Shown: positions 9,711 to 19,284, counted from the stretch's first letter. The stretch is 35,877 nucleotides of DNA from Syntrophomonadaceae bacterium (GCA_012511795.1 JAAZFJ010000147.1:1-35877); one strand, 5' to 3'. The notes: generated by a model not told the origin, from the letters alone. Numbers and translations are program-made.

Positions 9711-10268
9711 CTACCGGCTGCCAGCAAGCTGTTTATTGCTTTGCGTAACGGTATGATAAGCTTTGCCGGCGGCGTTCAGATTGCGCTTGCCATTCTCCGG
9801 CCATTTATTCTTGATGGTTTGTTCCATTATATTCTGCGGGATGTTTAAGACTCTGCATACTGCACCAAATAAAGGAATATTGATAAAGGGTCCGTCGGCG
9901 GAAAATAATCCTGCTTCCCGGGCGATACTATCGGCATCCACATGCCAGGTTGGATAATTATCAAAGGCTGCAGCATAAGGGGCGTTGATGATCACGGTAC
10001 CGTTCTCATGAATGCCTTCACTGACTGCTGCTTCAGTGAGCTTTTCGCTCATTACTACTACAAAGTCAGGCAGTTCACATTGACTATGGGCATGGATGGT
10101 GGTGGGGGACATACGTACTGCTGCCCGCACCGGTGCTCCGCGGCGCTCCACCCCGAAGAAAGGTAAAGCCTGCCCCTGCTTGCCATTTTCCAGTGCAGCC
10201 TGAGCTAATAAGTGTGCCAGAGTAACGGAGCCCTGTCCGCCAAACCCGTTGATCCTAAGTTCTAACAC
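9711..10268 (-). CDS. 2-oxoacid:ferredoxin oxidoreductase, gamma subunit
   Basis: VLELRINGFGGQGSVTLAHLLAQAALENGKQGQALPFFGVERRGAPVRAAVRMS. GTG start at 10268 preceded by GGGGGAG; track extension to 10388 is unlikely. Confidence 0.87.
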   Translation of the reverse strand: MLELRINGFGGQGSVTLAHLLAQAALENGKQGQALPFFGVERRGAPVRAAVRMSPTTIHAHSQCELPDFVVVMSEKLTEAAVSEGIHENGTVIINAPYAAAFDNYPTWHVDADSIAREAGLFSADGPFINIPLFGAVCRVLNIPQNIMEQTIKNKWPENGKRNLNAAGKAYHTVTQSNKQLAGSR

Positions 10269-10294
10269 TTTAATACTCCCCCATTTCTTTCTTT

Positions 10295-10318
10295 GTACCA
10301 GAGGTATACATCTGGTAC
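10295..10318. promoter_or_regulatory. Candidate operator (24-bp near-perfect palindrome) upstream of the 2-oxoacid oxidoreductase operon
   Basis: GTACCAGAGGTATACATCTGGTAC; 11 of 12 symmetric positions match. Confidence 0.55.
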
Positions 10319-10660
10319 TTATAATGAAATCGATTCTCGTTTCTAATCTGACCCTACATGTACTTCTCAATAATTTCATTAGTACCATATGGCAAATGAC
10401 CTAAAATCGCAGTTTATAGCAAACTTCCTGGTGCTCCAGGAAATACCGCGTGATTAAATTGACAGTCTCAACTTCCTGCTTACCCAGTGATCTGGTGGTC
10501 TGACCACTTAACCAATAATTATTCGCGTTACTTTGATTTATTCCTGCCTAGTGTGCAGAAAAACATTAATAATCTTTATTGGGTTTGCCCACTCATGGTA
10601 AAGCAGCTAATAAATGTGTTAAAATTGCTTATTATCAGAATTAAAAGGAGTTGCAGCGGT

Positions 10661-11251
10661 ATGAAAAAGATAGTTGATACAAGAGGCCTAACTTGTCCTC
10701 AACCGGTTATATTAACAAGACAAGCCTTAATTGATAAAGAGGTCGATGAAGTAATAACTATTGTAGATAATCAGACTGCTTTGGAAAATATATCGAAACT
10801 GGCCAGTTCCATGAATTTGGAGTCCAGTGTGGATGAAAAAGGCGGGCAATTCTATATAAGTATTCTAAAAGATGATGCACTGGAGAATAACCTGCTTATT
10901 GCCCAGTCTGCCAATGCAAATATGGCAGTTTTGATTACCAGTAATGTTTTGGGCAAGGGGGATGATACACTGGGCAATATTTTGATGAAAAGCTTTATGT
11001 ATACTCTTACCCAGATGGAAGGAGCTTTCAGAACGATCATTTTTATGAATAGCGGTGTATTGTTGACTACCGAAGGCTCTGAAGTCCTGGAATATATAAG
11101 AGCCCTGGAGGATCGTCAGATCGAAGTGCTCTCCTGCGGCACCTGTCTTGATTATTATCATTTAAGTGATAAACTGCGTGTCGGTTCGGTAACCAATATG
11201 TTTACAATTACTGAAAAAATAATGGAAGCGCAGCGTCTGATAACATTGTAA
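10661..11251 (+). CDS. yedF: Sulfurtransferase-like protein YedF (TusA-like N-terminus plus DsrE-like C-terminal domain)
   Basis: MKKIVDTRGLTCPQPVILTRQAL (TusA-like CPxP) and a C-terminal DsrE-like region with LSCGTCLDYY. ATG 10661 follows AAAAGGAG. Confidence 0.82.
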   Translation: MKKIVDTRGLTCPQPVILTRQALIDKEVDEVITIVDNQTALENISKLASSMNLESSVDEKGGQFYISILKDDALENNLLIAQSANANMAVLITSNVLGKGDDTLGNILMKSFMYTLTQMEGAFRTIIFMNSGVLLTTEGSEVLEYIRALEDRQIEVLSCGTCLDYYHLSDKLRVGSVTNMFTITEKIMEAQRLITL

Positions 11252-11390
11252 ACAATTAGTTTATAAAAGAAAAATTTAATTCAAATCAACTTTATAAGCA
11301 AATAATATTGCATGGATCAAGAAACAAGTGTTACCATGCAAAGGAACAAAGTTCGCAGCTCAGAATAATATATCAAAAAGGAGGATGGGC

Positions 11391-12734
11391 ATGATTGACC
11401 GCGAGGAAATAGATGTAAAACAGTTGATTGAAGAGCGGCAATGGCAGGTACTGAAAGAAGAACTTAAAGCAATGCCCATTCCTGATATTGCTGATTTGCT
11501 TTTGGAAATGAATAAAGGTGAAAGAGTGTTGCTCTTTAGGGTTTTGCCCCGCAATATTTCTTCGGATGTGTTTTCTTATATGTTCCATGAACACCGCAAT
11601 GCCTTGCTTAAAGAACTGACTGATGAAGAAACCCGCAACCTGTTAAGCAATTTGCGTCCTGATGACCGTACTACGCTGTTCGAAGAACTCCCCGGACAAG
11701 TTACCCAAAAGCTGCTTAACCTCTTAAGCCCGCAGGATATTAAAGAAGCCCGCCTGCTGCTGGGGTATCCGGAAAAAAGCGTAGGGCGCCTTATGACCCC
11801 GGATTATGTTGCAGTACGACCCGAATGGACTGTTGAACAGGCATTACAGCAAATTCGCCAAAAAGGTAAAGATAGTGAAACCTTAAACGTTATCTACGTA
11901 ACAGATCAAAAATGGCAACTGCTGGATGCCCTCGACCTTCATCGTTTTATTTTAAGTTCACCGGAAGCCAAAGTGTCTGATCTTATGGATTATAACTTTA
12001 TTGCCCTATCTGCCTTTGATGACCGGGAAGAATCAGTTCATGCTATGCAAAAATACGACGTTTTTGTCCTGCCGGTGGTTGACTCGGAAGGAGTTTTATT
12101 AGGAATCGTTACTGCTGACGATATCATGGACGTTGCGGAAGAAGAAGCTACGGAAGACTTCTACAGAACTGCCGCGGTCAATCCCATGAAAAGTTCTTAC
12201 CGGGAAGCTGGTATATGGGAATTGATTTCTAAAAGAATCAGCTGGCTTTTGATTTTGGTTTTGGTAAGTATTTTATCGGCTAATATAATAGGGTATTTTG
12301 AAGACGTTCTGGAGAGTCTGATCATACTTACGATATTTATACCTTTGCTGATCGGAACTGGCGGAAATGCCGGTGCCCAGTCAGCTACCCTGATGGTTCG
12401 TGCATTGGCAACCGGTGATGTGGAAATCGATCAATGGTTCAGAACCATTAATAAAGAAATGCTGGTGGGACTGGCACTGGGTATAATTATGGGTATAGCG
12501 GGGTTTATTCTGGGTTACATCAAAGGCGGCTATGAAATAGCTATAATAATAGGGATTACTATGGTGATCATTATTATAGTCGCCAACCTGATCGGAGTTG
12601 CTCTGCCATTTATCCTGACCCGTTTCGGCCTTGATCCGGCAGTGGCCAGTAATCCGCTAATTGCATCAATCGTAGATGCCACAGGCCTTTTCATTTACTT
12701 CGCGGTGACAACTTATATACTCTCCATGATGTGA
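11391..12734 (+). CDS. mgtE: Magnesium transporter MgtE
   Basis: N-domain repeats (LRPDDRTTLFEELPGQVTQKLLNLL), CBS pair (VGRLMTPDYVAVRPEWTVEQAL; VLPVVDSEGVLLGIVTADDIMDV), and PLLIGTGGNAGAQSATLMVRALATGDV. Confidence 0.93.
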   Translation: MIDREEIDVKQLIEERQWQVLKEELKAMPIPDIADLLLEMNKGERVLLFRVLPRNISSDVFSYMFHEHRNALLKELTDEETRNLLSNLRPDDRTTLFEELPGQVTQKLLNLLSPQDIKEARLLLGYPEKSVGRLMTPDYVAVRPEWTVEQALQQIRQKGKDSETLNVIYVTDQKWQLLDALDLHRFILSSPEAKVSDLMDYNFIALSAFDDREESVHAMQKYDVFVLPVVDSEGVLLGIVTADDIMDVAEEEATEDFYRTAAVNPMKSSYREAGIWELISKRISWLLILVLVSILSANIIGYFEDVLESLIILTIFIPLLIGTGGNAGAQSATLMVRALATGDVEIDQWFRTINKEMLVGLALGIIMGIAGFILGYIKGGYEIAIIIGITMVIIIIVANLIGVALPFILTRFGLDPAVASNPLIASIVDATGLFIYFAVTTYILSMM

Positions 12735-12972
12735 TTATTTATGGCTGCGAAGTGTTTTAATCTATACATTAATGTTGCAGCTTACCCCGCTTCTGTATCT
12801 TCACAAATAAAGTAAACCTGCCGATTTCTTTAGCTTTCATACCTTAATTTTTCTGTTTCACTAAGGAGTAAACTCCGGGAAAATAAGGAACAGTAATGAA
12901 GGGAAACCTAACAATATATTGAATAAATATAATATTAAGCAAGGCATGAATTAATCAGAGAAGAGTGATAGA

Positions 12973-13353
12973 TTGCTGATTGGTATTGACATAATAGATA
13001 TAGAACGGGTTAAAAAAGCTGCTGAGAGGACCCCGCGTTTCCTTAAGCGGGTTTTTACAAAACAGGAACTTGACTACTGCTTCAGCAAAAAGAATCCTTA
13101 TCCTTCATTAGCAGCCAGATTTGCCGCCAAAGAAGCAGTGCGAAAGGTTCACCCGGTTTTTATCAGCGGGATTCGCTACCATGATACGGAAGTGGTTATA
13201 GATCAAAATGGACAGCCGCGAATAGTCTTGCATGGAAAGGCACTGGAGCGATTTGAAAAAGGTTTTGATAAAATGGCAGTAAGCCTTTCTCATGCTGAAA
13301 GACAGGCTATAGCCGCAGTTATTGTAGAGGAGGGCGAGAATGAAACTGATTAA
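12973..13353 (+). CDS. acpS: Holo-[acyl-carrier-protein] synthase
   Basis: MLIGIDIIDIERVKKA, FTKQELDYCFSKKNPYPSLAARFAAKEAVRK, VSLSHAERQAIAAVIVE. TTG start. Confidence 0.92.
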   Translation: MLIGIDIIDIERVKKAAERTPRFLKRVFTKQELDYCFSKKNPYPSLAARFAAKEAVRKVHPVFISGIRYHDTEVVIDQNGQPRIVLHGKALERFEKGFDKMAVSLSHAERQAIAAVIVEEGENETD

Positions 13354-14914
13354 AGCCAAGGAAATGCAGGAGATCGATCACAGGGCCACTGAAGAATATG
13401 GTATAGCCAGTATTGTACTGATGGAAAATGCCGGCATAAAAACTGCTGAAATGGCGGGGAAAATGCTTAACAACGTGGCTGGCAAAAAAATAGTGATCCT
13501 GGCCGGGCGCGGGAACAATGGCGGAGACGGGCTGGTAGCAGCAAGGCATTTACATAACCAAGGAGCAAAACCGGTTGTATTTATGATGGGTAAGGAAGAT
13601 CAATTAAGCACCGACAGCATGATCAATTATAATATTCTGCATAAAATGAATGGACGCCTTTGCCCGCTGATGAATGAACAGGATCGGGAACACTTGCTCC
13701 TGGAATTACTTGACGCTGACCTTTTGGTTGATGCAATTTATGGGATCGGGTTCAGAGGCAGTTTAAGTCCTTTTGAAACCGAAATTATCAAACTGGTTAA
13801 TAAAAGCAGACTGCCGGTCCTGGCAGTTGATATCCCATCCGGAGTAGAAGCGGATAGCGGCAAGGTAGCAGGTGAGGCTGTCAATGCTGCTGCTACTATT
13901 ACCTTTGCTCTTCCTAAGCCAGGTCTGGTCCTGGAGCCGGGTAAGGATTATGCCGGTAAGCTTAATATTGCAGATATTTCCATCCCTCCAGCTCTTTTGC
14001 AGGAAAAAAAGTTTAAAACCAGCTTGATTACAGACACTTTAGCATATGAGTTGATCAAGCCCCGGCATCCTGATTCTCATAAAGGAACCTTTGGGCACGC
14101 TTTGTTAATTGGAGGCTCTACCGGGTTAAGCGGAGCAATCATACTTGCTTCACTAGCGGCAATACGCTCCGGGGCAGGTCTGGTCACAGCTGCTTTGCCG
14201 GAATCCCTGGTTCCGCTTTTCGATTCATCCTTGTTGGAAGTAATGAGTTTTCCGTTGGGCCAAACCGGTCAGGGAGCAATAGCTTTAGAAGCTTTGCCGG
14301 CTATCGAAAATATACTGGGTACTTCATCAGTTTGTGCGATAGGCCCTGGTATGTCCCGTTATAATGAAGGGAGGGCTATTGTTCACTTTGTGCTTGAAAG
14401 AGCCGGGATACCTATAGTAATTGATGCAGATGGATTAAATGCACTTGGGTCAGATCCATCTGTTTTAAAAGGGCGCCAGATCCCAATTGTTCTTACTCCA
14501 CATCCCGGTGAAATGGCCAGGCTGACTGGCAGGACAATTGAGGAAATACAGGCGGACAGAATAAATTATGCTGCACACTATGCACAGGAATGGGGAACCA
14601 CAATAGTACTCAAAGGGAACAAAACCATTGTGGCTGCACCCACTGGTGAAATATACATAAATATTAGCGGCAATCCGGGTATGGCAACTGCCGGAAGCGG
14701 GGATGTACTATGCGGGATCATCACCGGACTTATTTCCCAGGGCTTAAAACCGGCTAAAGCGGCAGCATTGGGAGTATATATACATGGTTTAAGTGGTGAT
14801 TATGCCGCAGGGGTAAAAGGAGAAACCGGGCTTATCGCCAGTGATTTAATTGAAAGCCTGCCATATATTCAGGCCAGGTTCGAAGAGAAAAGAAAATCAA
14901 TGGATATTGACTAA
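13340..14914 (+). CDS. nnr: Bifunctional NAD(P)H-hydrate epimerase / ADP-dependent NAD(P)H-hydrate dehydratase
   Basis: YjeF_N: AGRGNNGGDGLVAARHLHNQGAKPVVFMMG; dehydratase: HKGTFGHALLIGGSTGLSGA, LTPHPGEMARLTG, NPGMATAGSGDVLCGIITGLISQG. Confidence 0.93.
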   Translation: MKLIKAKEMQEIDHRATEEYGIASIVLMENAGIKTAEMAGKMLNNVAGKKIVILAGRGNNGGDGLVAARHLHNQGAKPVVFMMGKEDQLSTDSMINYNILHKMNGRLCPLMNEQDREHLLLELLDADLLVDAIYGIGFRGSLSPFETEIIKLVNKSRLPVLAVDIPSGVEADSGKVAGEAVNAAATITFALPKPGLVLEPGKDYAGKLNIADISIPPALLQEKKFKTSLITDTLAYELIKPRHPDSHKGTFGHALLIGGSTGLSGAIILASLAAIRSGAGLVTAALPESLVPLFDSSLLEVMSFPLGQTGQGAIALEALPAIENILGTSSVCAIGPGMSRYNEGRAIVHFVLERAGIPIVIDADGLNALGSDPSVLKGRQIPIVLTPHPGEMARLTGRTIEEIQADRINYAAHYAQEWGTTIVLKGNKTIVAAPTGEIYINISGNPGMATAGSGDVLCGIITGLISQGLKPAKAAALGVYIHGLSGDYAAGVKGETGLIASDLIESLPYIQARFEEKRKSMDID

Positions 14915-14937
14915 AAGGATTAGAAAGAGGTGTTGAG

Positions 14938-15393
14938 ATGCTTGCCAAGGACATAATGACAACTGATGTAATAACTGTAACTCCCGAGGAGAGAGTAGAC
15001 GTGGTAACAAAATTGCTGGTAGAAAATAAAATCAGTGGTATTCCAGTGGTTGATAAAGAGGATCATATTCTGGGAATCGTAAGTGAAAAAGATTTAATGA
15101 TCAAAGCCGGTGAACTAAAGGTGCCCTTTTATATCACCCTGTTCGACAGTATTATCTTTATGGAAAACCCTTTGCGCTTTAACAGCAATTTGAAAAAATA
15201 TACTGCTTCCAAAGTGAAAGATGCTATGACAACCAAGGTGGTAGTGGTTGATGAAAACACACCGGTAAGTGAAATCGCGGAGCTTATGCAGAACAAAGCA
15301 GTTAACCGCATACCGGTGGTAAGAAATAATAAATTAATTGGCATTATTACCCGTAATGATATATTGAAAGCGCTTGTTAAAAAAAATGGATAA
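14938..15393 (+). CDS. CBS domain-containing protein (two CBS motifs)
   Basis: AKDIMTTDVITVTPEERVDVVTKLLVENKISGIPVVDKEDHILGIVSEKDLM and AMTTKVVVVDENTPVSEIAELMQNKAVNRIPVVRNNKLIGIITRNDILKAL. Confidence 0.9.
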   Translation: MLAKDIMTTDVITVTPEERVDVVTKLLVENKISGIPVVDKEDHILGIVSEKDLMIKAGELKVPFYITLFDSIIFMENPLRFNSNLKKYTASKVKDAMTTKVVVVDENTPVSEIAELMQNKAVNRIPVVRNNKLIGIITRNDILKALVKKNG

Positions 15394-16504
15394 TAAAAGG
15401 CCAACATGGGCAGAAATAGATTTAAAAGCAATACACTATAATCTGCAAAAAATCAGGGAAGCGGCAGCACCTGCCGGAGTAATGGCCATAGTTAAGGCAG
15501 ATGCTTACGGGCATGGTGTTCTGGAGATCACCAGAGCTTGCCTGCAGGAGGGGGTCGAGCATTTAGGCGTTGCTACTCTGGATGAGGCACTGGCTATTCG
15601 CAGAGCAGGCATAGCTGTACCAATACTGATCTTGGGTCCTGTCCTTGAAGAACATGCTCATATTGCAGTGGACTGGAACTTAAGAATATCCGTTTTTAAC
15701 TTTTCCATGGCCAAGGCTTTATCTGATGCGGCAATTAAGTCTTCTAAATCAGCCTATGTTCACATAAAAATAGATACGGGAATGGGTAGATTAGGTTTTA
15801 TTCCGGGAGCTGAAACCCTGGAGCAGATCGTAAAAATAGACGGTTTACCAGGGATAAAGCTGGAAGGAATATTTACCCATTTTGCGGATGCTGATGCAGA
15901 GGATAAAAATTTTGCATACAGGCAACTTGATTTGTTTAACCGCCTGATCGGGGAAATTGAAAACAGAAACGTATGTATCCCGTTAAAACACTGCTCAAAC
16001 AGCGCTGCACTGATGGATTTAAAGAACGCACGATTTAATATGGTCAGAGCCGGCATAATAATGTATGGAATGTATCCCTCGGAATTTGTTGATAAAAATA
16101 AGCTTCACATTATCCCGGCCATGACATTGAAGAGCAGAATCAGTTTTTTAAAAAAACTTGCAGTCGGTGAAACTGTAAGCTATGGGCGCACTTACCAATG
16201 CAGCAAAGAGACATTGGTGGCAACTGTTCCGATTGGTTATGCTGACGGGTACAGCAGGCTGTTGTCTAACAAATCCTTTGCTGTTGTCCGGGGTAAACGT
16301 GTCCCGTTAATCGGTACAGTATGTATGGACCATTGTATGTTCGATGTTACGGAGATAGAAGGAGTAAGCGAAGGTGACCAGGTAATCCTTTTTGGTAAAC
16401 CTGAGGATCATGTAACAGCAGATGAATTGGCGCAAATAGAAGGAACGATAAATTATGAAATTGTTTGTTCAGTCAGTTCCAGGGTTCCCAGGATTTACAT
16501 ATAA
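15386..16504 (+). CDS. alr: Alanine racemase
   Basis: RPTWAEIDLKAIHYNLQKIRE, AIVKADAYGHG (PLP lysine), IKIDTGMGRLGF, PIGYADGYSR, GTVCMDHCMFDV. Track start is 15374; MDNKRPTW at 15386 is more likely. Confidence 0.94.
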   Translation: MDNKRPTWAEIDLKAIHYNLQKIREAAAPAGVMAIVKADAYGHGVLEITRACLQEGVEHLGVATLDEALAIRRAGIAVPILILGPVLEEHAHIAVDWNLRISVFNFSMAKALSDAAIKSSKSAYVHIKIDTGMGRLGFIPGAETLEQIVKIDGLPGIKLEGIFTHFADADAEDKNFAYRQLDLFNRLIGEIENRNVCIPLKHCSNSAALMDLKNARFNMVRAGIIMYGMYPSEFVDKNKLHIIPAMTLKSRISFLKKLAVGETVSYGRTYQCSKETLVATVPIGYADGYSRLLSNKSFAVVRGKRVPLIGTVCMDHCMFDVTEIEGVSEGDQVILFGKPEDHVTADELAQIEGTINYEIVCSVSSRVPRIYI

Positions 16505-16525
16505 CAAGCCATGTAATTATTGGAT

Positions 16526-16554
16526 TTGCGAGCAGGTAAACTAATAACTATAAT
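16526..16554 (+). promoter_or_regulatory. Probable sigma-A promoter for the toxin-antitoxin pair
   Basis: TTGCGA (16526-16531), 17-bp spacer, TATAAT (16549-16554). Confidence 0.6.
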
Positions 16555-16599
16555 AGAAATATCTATTAACAGATTTATATTACTTTGGAGGTGCTCGCT

Positions 16600-16866
16600 T
16601 TGCCAGCCTCGAGAAGGATTATCATAACGGTTCCTGAAAAGCTCTTATCTGAAGTTGATGATATTACAGTATTTGAATGTAAGAATCGCAGTCAGATAGT
16701 AAGGGAAGCTATTGGGTTTTATCTCCGCGAACGGAAGAGGGTTTTAACTATAGAGCAGATGAAAAAAGGATATCTGGAAATGGCCGAAATCAATTTGAGT
16801 TTGGCCTGTGAAGATATCGGGGTTGAAGTTAACCTGCAACATTTAAAAGAAAAACCGTTGGAGTGA
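16600..16866 (+). CDS. ndoAI: Antitoxin of the EndoAI/MazE-like family (ribbon-helix-helix)
   Basis: [44 protein letters not shown] domain, immediately upstream of a MazF/PemK toxin. TTG 16600 after GGAGGTG is the probable start (track start 16585). Confidence 0.82.
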   Translation: MPASRRIIITVPEKLLSEVDDITVFECKNRSQIVREAIGFYLRERKRVLTIEQMKKGYLEMAEINLSLACEDIGVEVNLQHLKEKPLE

Positions 16867-16874
16867 TAATAAAC

Positions 16875-17222
16875 ATGATCAAACGGGGCGAGATTTATTT
16901 TGCTCAGCTGAATCCGGTGGTAGGCTCTGAACAGGGAGGTATAAGACCGGTAGTAGTTGTCCAGAATGACATTGGCAATCAATATAGTCCGACTACTATT
17001 GTACTGGCGATTACTTCCCAGATCAATAAAGCCAAGCTGCCTACTCATATTGAATTAAAGGCTGAAACTTATGGCTTGGAAAGAGACTCAGTTGTCCTGG
17101 CTGAACAAATCAGAACCATCGACAAAGCCAGATTAAAACAAAGGATCGCAGTCTTACATGAGGATACCATGAAAAAAGTAGATCATGCCTTGTTGGTTAG
17201 TTTAGCCTTGATTGAAAGTTAG
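16875..17222 (+). CDS. ndoA: mRNA interferase EndoA (MazF/PemK family toxin)
   Basis: [61 protein letters not shown]...[14 protein letters not shown]. Track start 16863 overlaps the antitoxin stop; ATG 16875 is likely. Confidence 0.93.
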   Translation: MIKRGEIYFAQLNPVVGSEQGGIRPVVVVQNDIGNQYSPTTIVLAITSQINKAKLPTHIELKAETYGLERDSVVLAEQIRTIDKARLKQRIAVLHEDTMKKVDHALLVSLALIES

Positions 17223-17238
17223 ATACATAACATACGAA

Positions 17239-17271
17239 AGAGCAGCTTTTATTTAGCTGCTCTTTTTTTTT
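17239..17271 (+). terminator. Intrinsic terminator after ndoA
   Basis: AGAGCAGCT (17239-17247) / AGCTGCTCT (17255-17263), 9-bp perfect stem followed by a T-run. Confidence 0.9.
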
Positions 17272-17374
17272 ATGGTTACATTTTGTGATCAATCTAATAA
17301 ATACTTCCAGAAGAAAATTAGTTTAAGCTGACATATAATACACTAAAGTTTCAGATAAGGGGGGGGAATATAAG

Positions 17375-18115
17375 TTGCGCCCTATTATCGGGATAACCAG
17401 TAATTACGAACTGGAGGAGAATTACCATTACTTGTCGGATGCATATGTTACGGCAATCAATAATGCAGGCGGGGCGGCTATTATTGTTCCGGTCGAGGAA
17501 GCCTCCCTGGATGATTATACAAGGATCTGCCATGGGATCCTGTTATCAGGAGGCGGTGACATAGATCCGGTTTACTGGAATGAATTACCTTCATGGTCAC
17601 TGGGCAATATTAATCCTCTTCGAGACCAATTTGAAATCAGTTTAGCCCGTAAATGCCTTTCACTGGGCATGCCCGTTCTTGGCATATGCCGAGGTTGTCA
17701 AGTCCTTAATGTAGCTGATGGAGGCAGTCTGATACAGGACATCAGAAGCCGAATGAGCCATCAGCAAAAAGCACCCCGTAATTACCCTTTTCATGCTATA
17801 TTTATTGAAGAGGGCACAAGCCTTTTTGAAATATTCAATAAGAGTTGTATCAAAGTAAACAGTTTTCATCACCAGGCGGTAAAAAAGGCGGGTGATCAGT
17901 TAAAGGTAAGTGCTCAGTCAGAAGACAGCACTATTGAGGCCATTGAAAAAAAAGATCATCCCTTTGCTGTCGGGGTACAGTGGCACCCGGAATGCATGGA
18001 GGATGAAAACTCGGCCCGGTTGTTTAAAGCTTTTATTGACAAAGCTGCAGCCTATAAGCAGAAAGTTTATTCCAAAATGATCGCTTATCGCACCACTGGA
18101 GCAGCCAAATCATAA
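17375..18115 (+). CDS. Gamma-glutamyl-gamma-aminobutyrate hydrolase family protein (peptidase C26, class I glutamine amidotransferase-like)
   Basis: GILLSGGGDIDPVYWNE, PVLGICRGCQVLNVADGGSLIQDI (nucleophile Cys), NSFHHQAVK, GVQWHPECM. TTG start after a G-rich SD. Confidence 0.9.
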   Translation: MRPIIGITSNYELEENYHYLSDAYVTAINNAGGAAIIVPVEEASLDDYTRICHGILLSGGGDIDPVYWNELPSWSLGNINPLRDQFEISLARKCLSLGMPVLGICRGCQVLNVADGGSLIQDIRSRMSHQQKAPRNYPFHAIFIEEGTSLFEIFNKSCIKVNSFHHQAVKKAGDQLKVSAQSEDSTIEAIEKKDHPFAVGVQWHPECMEDENSARLFKAFIDKAAAYKQKVYSKMIAYRTTGAAKS

Positions 18116-18138
18116 AATAAAGAGGGAGAGATTTAGCA

Positions 18139-19284
18139 GTGATTGCTGTAAAAGGCGGAAAAATATATACCATGGACCAACAAGGCATCGTAAGTGATGG
18201 GGTAATTATCATAGAAGGGTCCGTAATCAAAGCAATAGGTGAAGAATTACCGATCCCCCAAGGCTGTCCGGTTATTGATGCAGCAGGTAAATATGTCTTT
18301 CCGGGATTTATTGATGCCCATACTCATATTGGTTTGGAGGAAGAAATCTATCGGGTTGAAGGCGATGATGTCAATGAGACCTCTGATCCTGTAACACCTG
18401 AGTTACAGGCACTGGATGGTATTAATTTTGCTGATCTGGCCTTCAGCGATGCGCTGGAAGGAGGAGTTACCAGATCCGTAAGTTTGCCTGGCAGCGCTAA
18501 TGTTATAGGCGGGCAGGCAGTCTTATTGAAGCATTTGGCTCCTGGGATGGGTGAAATGATTTATAAAAACCCCTGGGGGCTTAAGGCAGCTCTTGGGGAA
18601 AACCCCAAACGGGTGTATTCTCAGCAGAAAAAAACGCCTATCACCCGAATGGCCAGCGCAAATTTGTTACGAGAAGCCTTATTTGTGGCCCGTGAAAATA
18701 TGGATAAGAAGGAAATACCGGCAAAAGAAGCTTATCGGCAAAAAGCATTATGGGCGGTTTTGAAAAAAGAAATGCCTTTAATGATTCACGTTCATCGGGC
18801 TGATGACATTTTAACCGCCCTTAGAATTAAGGATGAGTTTGCCGTTGATATGATCCTACAGCATGGTACAGAAAGTTTTAAAGTGGCAGATGAATTGATA
18901 AAAAGAAATGTGCCCGTACTGTTGGGCCCTATGCTGGTAAATCGTGCCAAAGTTGAGATGAAGGAAGTATCATTTAAAAATGCGTTAAAACTCTCCAGGC
19001 ATGGGGTAAAATTTAGTTTTATAACTGATCATCCTGTGATTCCCATAAAATATTTGCGGGAATGTGCGGCTATTGCAGTAAGAGAAGGGCTGGAAGAAGA
19101 GGAAGCATTAAAAGCTCTGACCATCAATCCGGCTGAAATATTAAAGATCGATCATGAAATAGGTTCGATTACTGCTGGTAAGAGAGCAGACCTGGTCATA
19201 TTTGACGGACATCCGTTTGATTTCCGTTCCCAAGTGCAAGATATCATAGTGGATGGAATTTTATGGGGGGATAAAGGTGAATAA
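18139..19284 (+). CDS. Amidohydrolase family protein (imidazolonepropionase-like)
   Basis: VFPGFIDAHTHIGL metal-binding motif; LMIHVHRADDI; FITDHPVIP; LTINPAEILKIDHEIGSITAGKRADLVIFDGHPFD. GTG start. Confidence 0.88.
   Translation: MIAVKGGKIYTMDQQGIVSDGVIIIEGSVIKAIGEELPIPQGCPVIDAAGKYVFPGFIDAHTHIGLEEEIYRVEGDDVNETSDPVTPELQALDGINFADLAFSDALEGGVTRSVSLPGSANVIGGQAVLLKHLAPGMGEMIYKNPWGLKAALGENPKRVYSQQKKTPITRMASANLLREALFVARENMDKKEIPAKEAYRQKALWAVLKKEMPLMIHVHRADDILTALRIKDEFAVDMILQHGTESFKVADELIKRNVPVLLGPMLVNRAKVEMKEVSFKNALKLSRHGVKFSFITDHPVIPIKYLRECAAIAVREGLEEEEALKALTINPAEILKIDHEIGSITAGKRADLVIFDGHPFDFRSQVQDIIVDGILWGDKGE

Noticed and set aside
11252-11390. Magnesium (M-box) riboswitch upstream of mgtE
   Set aside because: Gap to yedF is only about 140 bp and shows no recognisable M-box architecture or terminator hairpin.
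12865-12876. GGAGT-AA-ACTCC inverted repeat in the mgtE-acpS gap
   Set aside because: Only a 5-bp stem with no T-run or operator resemblance; easily expected by chance.
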